DNA of 41,027 bases, taken from IMG/VR virus record IMGVR_UViG_3300025138_005898, positions 1 to 41,027 of that record, one strand, 5' to 3'. Position numbers and translations under genes: made by a program. Positions within the stretch are counted from its first letter, which is position 1. Each line of letters begins with the position of its first letter. This stretch comes from a virus. Below are positions 22,472 to 29,319 of the stretch, one piece after another. The notes beneath the pieces were generated by a model. It was not told the DNA's origin and ran no database searches. It saw nothing but the letters and a program-made list of their open reading frames with translations.

Positions 22472-22775
22472 TGTTTATTTTCCTCTGCATTTCTATGGGG
22501 TCACTTAAAATTTTAGCAGTTAATTCATAGTTCTGTATGAACTGAGTATATCTGTTTAACTCTCTTTGAGCAGCTTGGCTCTTTACTGAAAGGTCCTGCA
22601 ACTGTTGTGTTTGCATCTCAAAGTCTTTTTGGATTGTCTTAATTGCTTCCTCTTGGGTGGCAACTGCACCCTCTAAAACTGAATTATTTGTTTGCAGTAT
22701 TTGATTTTGGCTATATAGATAATATGTACTTATACCAAGCATGATTATAATTCCTATGAATATCTGTTGCATCAC
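22377..22775 (-). CDS. Rz-like inner-membrane spanin
   Basis: 132 residues: N-terminal transmembrane helix (3-21, IFIGIIIMLGISTYYLY) and a long coiled-coil periplasmic stretch (25-120) rich in Gln, Glu and Lys. This is the i-spanin layout; together with the overlapping lipoprotein it spans the periplasm and fuses the membranes in the last lysis step. Overlaps the upstream small gene by four bases. Confidence 0.82.
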   Translation of the reverse strand: MMQQIFIGIIIMLGISTYYLYSQNQILQTNNSVLEGAVATQEEAIKTIQKDFEMQTQQLQDLSVKSQAAQRELNRYTQFIQNYELTAKILSDPIEMQRKINNGTKHIMEDIEKLSDTVDSLDDGLQLQPNSN

Positions 22776-22990
22776 ATATCCTCTATTATGTAATTAAGAC
22801 CACCTGCACTTCTGTACTCTATTGTCTTGTTATTTAGATCACGAAACTTTAAATGGTTTTCTTTTTGCACAATGATCTTTTTGCTTATGTAAACCTTATC
22901 GTCTGCATCTCCATACTCTTTGTTAAAGGATACTCTTATTTGATAACGATAAATAAAAAGGCTTATTAACCAATCAAAAATTTTTCTCAT
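22772..22990 (-). CDS. Small protein between cyclase and spanins
   Basis: 72 residues. Amphipathic hydrophobic N-terminus (IFDWLISLFIYRYQIRVSF), then polar beta-like region (YISKKIIVQKENHLKFRD, IEYRSAGGLNYIIEDM). It overlaps the cyclase end by 17 bases and the Rz-like start by four, so it is translated with both. Not recognised. Confidence 0.65.
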   Translation of the reverse strand: MRKIFDWLISLFIYRYQIRVSFNKEYGDADDKVYISKKIIVQKENHLKFRDLNNKTIEYRSAGGLNYIIEDM

Positions 22991-24761
22991 AACTACTATC
23001 CCATGTGAATATATTTAAGGCTTTTGCTTTACCTTTGACTATTATAGGTTCTAAGAGTTTTAAATGAAATCCACAATAGGTTTCAGTTTGCTCACCTATT
23101 AACAAGTCTACTCCTCTATCTTTTGTAGCACTTTCTAGTCTAGCTGCAGTGTTTACTGCATCTCCTATAGCTGTGTAGTCAAACCTTGATTCACTACCCA
23201 TGTTGCCTATGATTGCTTCGCCTGAATTGATGCCTATGCCTATAGCAATAGATGGCAAACCCTCATGCTTCAGCTCAACATTTACCTGCTTAATGTTTTT
23301 AATAATATCCAAAGCACACTCTACTGCTACCTTGCTGTGATTATGTAAATCTAAAGGTGCGTTAAATATTGCCATCATTGCATCACCTATATACTTGTCT
23401 ACCATTCCACCATGTTTCTGAACTGCTATCTGTTGAGCTGTTAAAACCTTATTCATTATGTATGTAACTTGTTCAGGCGATACAGATTCAGACAGGGATG
23501 TGAAACCTCTTAGGTCAGTAAACAAGAATGTACAAGTGCGTTTCTCTCCACCCAACTTTAATAGATCAGGATTTTTTTGTAACTCCTTAACCTGTCTTGG
23601 GTCTAAGTAATGCTCAAACTGTTTTTTAATCTGCTGTCTGAGTTTGTATTGTTCTCTAAATCTAATATAAAAAGCTGTTGCTGTAGTTATAAATCCGGAT
23701 AACAAAGACCAACTAACATCTATCAACATACCTTGTTGTATTAACCAGTAACCACCAAAAAAAGTGCTTAAAAGCATTAAACTCGTTAATACTAAACCCC
23801 ATGTAACCCCCAAATATACTAATAGAAGCCATGTCAGAGCATTTAAAATTAGAAAAATTGACCATTCAGCAGTCAAATTCCAATTTGGTATGTATGGGCT
23901 TCCCTCTAGCAATATTGATTCAGACAAGGATGCTTGTATCTTATGAGGTTCTAATAAGCCTACAGGAGTTGCAATTTGTGGCATGACACCACGAGCAGTA
24001 ACGCCTACAAAAACAAACTTACCTGCAACATCCATTTCTTGAAGCGTGGTTTGTGGTGTGTCCACCCAACTAATCCACTGCCTACCATATTTATCTAACT
24101 TGGTTGGTGGTATACCTCTTACAGATATTTCTTCTATTCCTAAAGCAGAGCCTTTTATTATGTAAGTTTTTTGTAGTGCTAATGTTTTAAGAACCTCTGT
24201 ACCAAAAGATGCAACCCAACCATTAGGAGTTTGCATAAGCAAAGGTATTTGTCTAACTAAATTATCTACTTCAGTTGGTGCAGAAGCTATGCCCTGAGAT
24301 GCAATAACTCTAAGCATAGGTATGTTTTGAGTTACACCACTAGCTTTTATGCCAGTAATATTATCACCTAACATGACTGTTCCTGTGGTCGGTGGATATT
24401 CTCCGTTGTCGCTCTCAAACATTGCTAAAACTGAGGGTGCATATCTAAGGCTTACAGCAAAAGAACTATCTCCACCAAACCTATCTTTGTCAGCAAAAGC
24501 AATTACCCAACCTACCCCAGTTGCACCCTTTTCAATTAATTCTTTTTGTATTTCAGCTAGTCTTGATCTAGGAAATGGGTAGCCACCTTCTGCTCTAACA
24601 TCTTTATCTGTGATATTAAGGACTGTGAAAAATCCTGTAGGTTCTTTTTTTGGAACAAGGTAATCAAATGTTTTAAGTTTTAAAGTTTGTAATGGTGAAG
24701 CAGAATAATACATTGGCAATCCAAGTAGGATTATAAGTATAGGAAATATTAACTTCTTCAT
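22974..24761 (-). CDS. CHASE2-domain class III adenylate cyclase
   Basis: 595 residues. One helix (4-20), a periplasmic CHASE2 sensor (about 25-290, with ITDKDVRAEGGYPFPRS and FVGVTARGVM), three transmembrane helices (301-320, 322-342, 350-367), a coiled stretch, and a cyclase domain (405-585). The cyclase is complete: metal Asp416 (LFTDLRGFT) and Asp460 (YIGDAMMAIF), adenine-selecting Lys456 and Asp534 (YTAIGDAVN), transition-state Asn537 and Arg541. It should make cAMP in response to an envelope signal. TAATG overlap with the FecR-domain gene; such cyclases and FecR-domain proteins are often neighbours in bacterial chromosomes. Rare in a phage. Confidence 0.95.
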   Translation of the reverse strand: MKKLIFPILIILLGLPMYYSASPLQTLKLKTFDYLVPKKEPTGFFTVLNITDKDVRAEGGYPFPRSRLAEIQKELIEKGATGVGWVIAFADKDRFGGDSSFAVSLRYAPSVLAMFESDNGEYPPTTGTVMLGDNITGIKASGVTQNIPMLRVIASQGIASAPTEVDNLVRQIPLLMQTPNGWVASFGTEVLKTLALQKTYIIKGSALGIEEISVRGIPPTKLDKYGRQWISWVDTPQTTLQEMDVAGKFVFVGVTARGVMPQIATPVGLLEPHKIQASLSESILLEGSPYIPNWNLTAEWSIFLILNALTWLLLVYLGVTWGLVLTSLMLLSTFFGGYWLIQQGMLIDVSWSLLSGFITTATAFYIRFREQYKLRQQIKKQFEHYLDPRQVKELQKNPDLLKLGGEKRTCTFLFTDLRGFTSLSESVSPEQVTYIMNKVLTAQQIAVQKHGGMVDKYIGDAMMAIFNAPLDLHNHSKVAVECALDIIKNIKQVNVELKHEGLPSIAIGIGINSGEAIIGNMGSESRFDYTAIGDAVNTAARLESATKDRGVDLLIGEQTETYCGFHLKLLEPIIVKGKAKALNIFTWDSSYEKNF

Positions 24762-25876
24762 TAATCACTTTGAGTTATAGTAATGTTACTACTGCTACCA
24801 CCGTTTATTAAAACAGTTTTACTAATACCATTTTGTATTATTATTACAGTATAGCTTCCACTTCCATCTAAATCCAACCTTGCAGTATCGTTACCTGCAC
24901 GAATAAGCGTGACTATCTGCCCAGTTACAAAGGTCGTAATTCCTGTGTCAGTGTCCTGACCTATTTTTGTTCCTGTAATTTTAATTGAAGTTGCATCTTG
25001 TGAAACAGCATCTTTTTCTTCACCTACTGCTAATGAATCTAAAATGTCTAATAAATCTTCTAGGAAATTGCCGTCAAGATAGTTAATGTCTAACTCTGTG
25101 AATTCTAAATCAGCTTCAGCATCCAAGTATTCATTTGATAAGAAGTCCACATCAAGACCATTAAAATCTAGAATATTTGCAGTTTTAGCCACTTCTTCTT
25201 GTGATTCCAATTCTTGTCTCTTAGGTGGGGTAACAATCAACATATTATCAATAGCATCTAAAGTTAAATCTAATATTACTGGCTTGGATGGTGAGTTCTC
25301 AAAGACTGACACTGTGGTAGCTTCAAAAGGTTTTGTTAAACGAACTGTGCCTGTCGCTGTGGCTACCTCTATCTCACCACTAGATAATCCCATAGAATCA
25401 GGCAAAAGAATGATTAGAGAGCGCCCTAGCTCGTCTACTGTTGCTGTAAAATCAGTACCAAGGATTGCAATATTGGCTGTAGGAGTCTTTAGCGTAATGT
25501 TTTTCTTATCTATCTTGCTTAATTTGCCTGTGATAAACCTAGCTGTGCCTACACCAAAGGTCAAAGCCATTTTAGATTTGCTTGGGTCAGCATTGTAGAT
25601 GTACTCATCAATAATGAGAGTTGAATGCTCGGTTAGTCTGACAGTAGAATCGTCAAGAAATGTAATAGCCATCCTTCCATTAGAAGTCACAGCTTCATCA
25701 TTGCTTTGTATGGCAAACTCTAGGTCTGCATCATAAGGCTTGTCTCTCACTATTTGTGCTGAACCATTCAGTTCAGATATATCACCTATATTAACAGCTT
25801 GTGCTTGAACCTTGGTCGTTTTGAGTGACACACACAGTACCACTAGAGCCAACAGAAGTAACTTTAAGCCAGTCAT
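24761..25876 (-). CDS. FecR-domain periplasmic protein
   Basis: 371 residues from ATG at 25876, where a signal peptide begins (MTGLKLLLLALVVLCVSLKT, cut near AQA); alternative starts to 25969 would add a second hydrophobic segment. FecR domain about 30-165 of the mature region: GDISELNGSAQIVRD, VTSNGRMAITFLDDSTVRL, TPTANIAILGTDF. The C-terminal half is acidic with Asp/Leu repeats and a beta-rich end (GSGSYTVIIIQNG). It overlaps the curlin-like gene by 86 bases and is coupled to the cyclase, so it may pass an envelope state to it. Confidence 0.85.
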   Translation of the reverse strand: MTGLKLLLLALVVLCVSLKTTKVQAQAVNIGDISELNGSAQIVRDKPYDADLEFAIQSNDEAVTSNGRMAITFLDDSTVRLTEHSTLIIDEYIYNADPSKSKMALTFGVGTARFITGKLSKIDKKNITLKTPTANIAILGTDFTATVDELGRSLIILLPDSMGLSSGEIEVATATGTVRLTKPFEATTVSVFENSPSKPVILDLTLDAIDNMLIVTPPKRQELESQEEVAKTANILDFNGLDVDFLSNEYLDAEADLEFTELDINYLDGNFLEDLLDILDSLAVGEEKDAVSQDATSIKITGTKIGQDTDTGITTFVTGQIVTLIRAGNDTARLDLDGSGSYTVIIIQNGISKTVLINGGSSSNITITQSD

Positions 25877-26498
25877 TGTCTTGTGTGCTGTGTTGTTGGA
25901 TATTAAAAGTCCTGCTACCCCCAGTATGGTCAAGATAAAAATAACCACCTGCATATCCATCTCCGTCAAAAGTAACAGTATTATCTGAGCCGTCTATGTC
26001 CATGAAGTTAGTTCCACCGTCATAGTCAATGGCTGAAGTAATAGTATTATTACTACCCTGAATAGTCCAATCTAGGTCTAATGTAGCAGCTAAAGCTGCA
26101 ACAGCATGATTTAATGTAAATGTATTACCTGCACCTGTAACCTGTACATTGACATTAGAGTTATCTGCACCATAGGTATTTGTTGGGTCAGTCTGCATAT
26201 TAAATACATTGTTTGAACCAGTGAATTCAAAAAAGCCAGTATATGAGTCTGCATATATGTCTCCTAAAAATTTATTAGTGTTGCCTATCTGATTAATGTC
26301 TAAGGTCATAGATGCACCGTCAAGGTCTAATGGTGTCATGCTTCCTGCAGTTGCAGAAGTGCCACCTATAATATTGCCTGAACCTAATTGCTCAAAATCT
26401 ATGTTTGCTGTAGCACCTGACTGGTCTACATAAATCTCATTATCTGCAGCATTTGCTATCATAGGAATAATGAGAACAATATAAAAATATTTATTCAT
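25791..26498 (-). CDS. Curlin-like (CsgA/CsgB-like) secreted protein
   Basis: 235 residues from ATG at 26498; signal peptide MNKYFYIVLIIPMIANA ends before ADNEIY. The mature part is Asn/Gly/Asp-rich with curlin-type strands: VDQSGATANIDFEQLGSGN, LDINQIGNTNKFLG, VNVQVTGAGNTFTLN, WTIQGSNNTITS, and FNIQQHSTQDN. The spacing (Q-x-G-x-x-N) resembles amyloid repeats but is looser than in CsgA. Two Cys near the C-terminus (VCVTQNDQGSSTSC) could form a disulfide. It is the natural cargo of the CsgG/CsgF pair next door. Start overlaps the csgG end by four bases. Confidence 0.8.
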   Translation of the reverse strand: MNKYFYIVLIIPMIANAADNEIYVDQSGATANIDFEQLGSGNIIGGTSATAGSMTPLDLDGASMTLDINQIGNTNKFLGDIYADSYTGFFEFTGSNNVFNMQTDPTNTYGADNSNVNVQVTGAGNTFTLNHAVAALAATLDLDWTIQGSNNTITSAIDYDGGTNFMDIDGSDNTVTFDGDGYAGGYFYLDHTGGSRTFNIQQHSTQDNDWLKVTSVGSSGTVCVTQNDQGSSTSC

Positions 26499-27292
26499 TT
26501 CCAAAACCCTCTCTCATAACCAATGTTAATGAGTTCCAATACTGCACTCTCAATCGCCTTGCTTAAAGCGATAGTGGTTGACTCATTGTAGGTCACACCG
26601 AATTCTAATTCAACTAGCTCTGTTCCTAGCTCTATAAACTTAAATACATCATCACTATTAGAGTAGCTAAATATAGTTTTTTGCGACAATACTTCTACTA
26701 ATACTTCGCCTGTTGCTGTTGATACCATTCGCAAGGAAACGCTTATTACATCTTCTCTATAAGCTACGCTTTTGCCAATTCCTAGATACCTTGCACCCCC
26801 ACCACCAGTTCTAATATTAGCATCATATGCAATTACTGCGCCTTCTAATATAAGACCTGCAAATAGTAGTGGTTGTATATCATCTTGATTAAATTCTTTT
26901 CTAGCAGACCGTATAAGTTGCCTTTCTTTAGTTAGATTATCTAAACCAACCCTTTCTACCACTCTAAAAAACTCACCATTACCTGCGTGTTTTAAGGCTC
27001 TTAGTAATAAGGAATTAGGTGCTTGTGTTATTGCCGTTGAAAATAAAGCAAACTCACTGTTGCTTTTTCGTTGTCCTGTTTGATCTGTAAAGCTGTTAGG
27101 GTAGACGGCAATAATAGGTCTGCGTTTAGGTACAGACACATTCTTCAACTCATCAGATTGAATGTCTAAGATACTTGCTAGTTTTGCTTCTTTATCTAAT
27201 AGCTGTCTGTTTAGTTGTGAATCAACTTGTACAAATGCACAGCTAGAAAGTAAAAGAACCGATAGGCAAAGTGATTTCTGTAGTATTTCCAT
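26495..27292 (-). CDS. csgG: CsgG-family curli secretion channel lipoprotein
   Basis: 265 residues. Lipoprotein signal with lipobox LLLSSC; the mature protein has the CsgG core: RRPIIAVYPNSFTDQTGQRK, NSLLLRALKHAGNGEFFRVVERVG, NLTKERQLIRSAR, LILEGAVIAYDANIRTGGGG, ARYLGIGKS and GEVLVEVLSQKTIFSYSN. In curli systems nine subunits form the outer-membrane pore that exports curlin. Length and motif order match the bacterial protein, so it looks functional. Overlaps csgF by about 50 bases. Confidence 0.95.
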   Translation of the reverse strand: MEILQKSLCLSVLLLSSCAFVQVDSQLNRQLLDKEAKLASILDIQSDELKNVSVPKRRPIIAVYPNSFTDQTGQRKSNSEFALFSTAITQAPNSLLLRALKHAGNGEFFRVVERVGLDNLTKERQLIRSARKEFNQDDIQPLLFAGLILEGAVIAYDANIRTGGGGARYLGIGKSVAYREDVISVSLRMVSTATGEVLVEVLSQKTIFSYSNSDDVFKFIELGTELVELEFGVTYNESTTIALSKAIESAVLELINIGYERGFWK

Positions 27293-27716
27293 CTGCATCT
27301 GTAACTATAAGTGTTATATATTCTCCGTCAGATTCATAGGTAATAGTATTACCCTCTAATTCAATAGTACCTTCTGTACTTGTAGTTTCTCCAAACAAAT
27401 TTTCTACTAGCTGCCTAGATAACTGTGCGTATATACGACTTTCTAAATTTCTTATAAACCTTGCAAGAGTTGTGTTGTCTGCTTCTCTTGCTAATTCTTC
27501 TTGGTAGGCTTTGATCTCATCTTTGATTGCTTTTTTTCTATTGAACTCTTGATTCTCTGCCGTAAAATAATGAGAGCTTGTATTGTTTCCACTAAAGCTA
27601 GGACTCTTAAACTTGTGAGTCATTTGATCTGCTTTTATGCTTAAAGAAAACAATAGAGTCAAGAAAAAACCTAATAAGCCAAAAGTAATTAATTGATTGT
27701 TACTTAGTTTCTTCAT
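27243..27716 (-). CDS. csgF: CsgF-like curli assembly factor
   Basis: 157 residues. Signal peptide to about residue 29 (SLSIKA), then the CsgF N-terminal plug motif DQMTHKFKSPSFSGNN, which in E. coli CsgF inserts into the CsgG pore; a helical neck (KAYQEELAREADNTTLARFI) and a beta-rich C-terminus (GTIELEGNTITYESDGEY, LIVTDADGNTTEI). CsgF links the pore to curlin nucleation at the surface. CsgE and CsgC were not found. Starts directly after a 28-residue membrane protein (ATGA overlap). Confidence 0.88.
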   Translation of the reverse strand: MKKLSNNQLITFGLLGFFLTLLFSLSIKADQMTHKFKSPSFSGNNTSSHYFTAENQEFNRKKAIKDEIKAYQEELAREADNTTLARFIRNLESRIYAQLSRQLVENLFGETTSTEGTIELEGNTITYESDGEYITLIVTDADGNTTEITLPIGSFTF

Positions 27717-27799
27717 AGCGGATGAGTATCATCAAACCATGACATAATTATTCCTGTTGCAAATAATATTACAAATAGGTTAATTAAAAAATCAATCAT
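27713..27799 (-). CDS. 28-residue membrane microprotein
   Basis: Frame from ATG at 27799 (inside the previous gene end) to TGA at 27713, overlapping the csgF start by four bases. The product MIDFLINLFVILFATGIIMS then WFDDTHPL is a single membrane helix with an acidic tail. Overlaps at both ends make it likely real, but it is too short for homology. Possible holin-like or assembly factor. Confidence 0.5.
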   Translation of the reverse strand: MIDFLINLFVILFATGIIMSWFDDTHPL

Positions 27800-28037
27800 T
27801 TTTTTCCTCTACATCTTTTAATTTTAAAACTGTATTAACTTTCTGCTGTAATCGTATCATATCTTGATCTAGCAACCTTAATTGGTCAGTAAGTCTAATA
27901 ATAGTCTTTTGCATTTCTGCTACTGCAGGTTCAACAGTTTTAGTAATTGTAATCCATACATAATAAACAAAATATCCAAGACCAACTACCATGATTGTAG
28001 TGAAACCAAATTTTTCTATTAATAAAACTATATCCAT
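27792..28037 (-). CDS. Membrane-anchored coiled-coil protein (paralog A)
   Basis: 81 residues: transmembrane helix 10-32 (FTTIMVVGLGYFVYYVWITI) and a coiled coil (38-72). Its N-terminus and helix match the next upstream gene in pattern (LIEKFGF / LIEEVGLP, GYFVYYV / GYFIFLI), so the two look duplicated. Between tail and curli genes; a holin-related or envelope role is possible. Confidence 0.7.
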   Translation of the reverse strand: MDIVLLIEKFGFTTIMVVGLGYFVYYVWITITKTVEPAVAEMQKTIIRLTDQLRLLDQDMIRLQQKVNTVLKLKDVEEKND

Positions 28038-28330
28038 TAATCACGCCTAGCATCTATCTTGCCGTCTTCTACGAAGTTCTCTGCTCTTGCTATTCTGTCT
28101 AAATCAGGTGCAAGATTTAAAGCACTGGACACGCTTGTATCAATTCTAATCATGTCGTTGTTCATTATAGATGCTCTAGTAATAAGCATCTTTGCAATTC
28201 CTTCTACTGTTTTGATTTTATTGACTAAGCCAGTCATCATTTGTTGCATGATCAGAAAAATAAAGTAACCCATAACCAAACCACTTGCGATGGGCAATCC
28301 AACTTCTTCTATTAATGTAAAGGCATCCAT
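28037..28330 (-). CDS. Membrane-anchored helical protein (paralog B)
   Basis: 97 residues from ATG at 28330 (a GTG at 28336 is possible). Transmembrane helix about 11-33 (VGLPIASGLVMGYFIFLIM) and a helical charged tail. Overlaps paralog A by one base. The pair recurs next to tail genes in marine phages as far as I remember; role unknown. Confidence 0.65.
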   Translation of the reverse strand: MDAFTLIEEVGLPIASGLVMGYFIFLIMQQMMTGLVNKIKTVEGIAKMLITRASIMNNDMIRIDTSVSSALNLAPDLDRIARAENFVEDGKIDARRD

Positions 28331-28367
28331 AAACACAGTTTATCACCAAAAAAAACATCTATATTAC

Positions 28368-28395
28368 TTGCATAATTAGATAGGGTTGTTATAAT
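28368..28395 (+). promoter_or_regulatory. Promoter P5, isolated plus-strand promoter in late region
   Basis: TTGCAT (28368-28373), 16-bp spacer, TATAAT (28390-28395), with the palindrome GTTAT-A-ATAAC at 28388-28398, as in P1. It points against the surrounding late operon and drives only the 43-residue gene at 28422. Confidence 0.78.
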
Positions 28396-28421
28396 AACTG
28401 TATAACTTGATAAGGAATAAA

Positions 28422-28553
28422 ATGAAAAAAAGAATCAAACAAAAATTACTAAGACTAGAGATTAGACTTCTTAACTCTGCATCTTTTAATGTGTTAGTTG
28501 CAGTTGGTTTACCTGTAGGTTTACTTAGCTTACTAGGACAGGCAGTATCATAA
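28422..28553 (+). CDS. 43-residue basic membrane protein on the opposite strand
   Basis: ATG at 28422 behind AAGGAATAAA and promoter P5; TAA at 28551. MKKRIKQKLLRLEIRLLNSA then a hydrophobic segment FNVLVAVGLPVGLLSLLG. A basic amphipathic N-terminus plus one membrane helix suggests a small inner-membrane protein. Being alone, antisense to the late operon and under an early-type promoter, it may be made at a different time: for example an antiholin or superinfection-exclusion protein. Function inferred only. Confidence 0.65.
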   Translation: MKKRIKQKLLRLEIRLLNSASFNVLVAVGLPVGLLSLLGQAVS

Positions 28554-28559
28554 ATTAAT

Positions 28560-28943
28560 CTACTTATCTTCGCCCTTAAATCCTTTGCTCTGTCCGGATT
28601 TGCCTGAGTAAACTCCAAATACCACACCCATAGCACCAACTACTACAGATACTAATGCTGACTGTTCTATGTTGGGTTCAGGCAATGCCATAAACCACAT
28701 AACAGATTCATACATCAGATAAATGTAGACGACTACAAAGATTCGTGGAAAGATGCGCCATGAATCAATAGCACTGGCTAAAAATATCCACCTTTGATGT
28801 GGGTTCTTAGTTGACTCATCTTCTAAGTCTCTAATTTGATCTTTGAGCGCACCGATTTCTTGCACCATAGCCATGAACTTATTTAAGTCCATTTCTACTT
28901 CGTTTCTATCCATGTCTCCTTGAAATCTTCCTTCGTCTCTCAT
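28560..28943 (-). CDS. Putative holin-type membrane protein (3TM-like)
   Basis: 127 residues. N-terminal coiled region (MDLNKFMAMVQEIGALKDQI), then SWRIFPRIFVVVYIYLMYES, VMWFMALPEPNIEQSALVSV and GAMGVVFGVYSGKSG, giving two or three membrane helices as in the phage holin family with a Pro-Glu turn. Start has AGGAGTAGATT. It is separated from the lysozyme by the whole curli block, so holin is a guess from fold. Confidence 0.6.
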   Translation of the reverse strand: MRDEGRFQGDMDRNEVEMDLNKFMAMVQEIGALKDQIRDLEDESTKNPHQRWIFLASAIDSWRIFPRIFVVVYIYLMYESVMWFMALPEPNIEQSALVSVVVGAMGVVFGVYSGKSGQSKGFKGEDK

Positions 28944-28952
28944 AATCTACTC

Positions 28953-29318
28953 CTATGGTTGTGTTGGAAATGTAACATCATCATAAGATGCTGCACTTGA
29001 ATTATTTGCAGGTACATCTCTTAATGCTTGTCTGTATGTAACCCATTCTGCTTTCTTGCTATCTGTTAAAGGTGAGTCTAGTGTTTGTGTCCAATCACAT
29101 TCTTGCAACAAGGTATCTCTTGCTATTCTTACTTGACTCCAAAAATCTACAGACTGCTCTACTGCAGAACCGCCAAGTATCTTATATTTCTCTACCTCGT
29201 AAACACCTTCAATTATTGATTGGTGGCTTTCTAAGTTAATTTGATCTATGCCTACATTAGTTGAACCGCAAGATTCTATAACTCCGTCTGATGTTTTGTA
29301 AATTGTATAGTCTGCCAT
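28953..29318 (-). CDS. Phage tail assembly chaperone-like (Phage_tail_APC) protein
   Basis: 121 residues. The C-terminal half has the family pattern RDTLLQECDWTQTLDSPLTD, KKAEWVTYRQALRDVP and DDVTFPTQP. Such proteins follow the tail fibre or hub and help fibre folding or attachment. Here it follows the tail hub by one base. Confidence 0.8.
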   Translation of the reverse strand: MADYTIYKTSDGVIESCGSTNVGIDQINLESHQSIIEGVYEVEKYKILGGSAVEQSVDFWSQVRIARDTLLQECDWTQTLDSPLTDSKKAEWVTYRQALRDVPANNSSAASYDDVTFPTQP

Positions 29319-29319
29319 T

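Noticed and set aside
25086-25598. 170-codon plus-strand frame opposite the FecR-domain gene
   Set aside because: The minus-strand protein has a signal peptide and FecR motifs; the plus frame has neither a ribosome site nor recognisable content.
22974-27716. Host chromosomal fragment accidentally assembled into the phage
   Set aside because: Gene overlaps are continuous with the lysis and tail genes on both sides (four-base overlaps at 22772-22775 and 27713-27716) and base composition looks the same, so a chimera is unlikely, though read coverage was not available.
28376-28639. 87-codon minus-strand frame over the promoter P5 region
   Set aside because: It overlaps a holin-like gene on the same strand and lies opposite a better supported plus-strand gene; no ribosome site.
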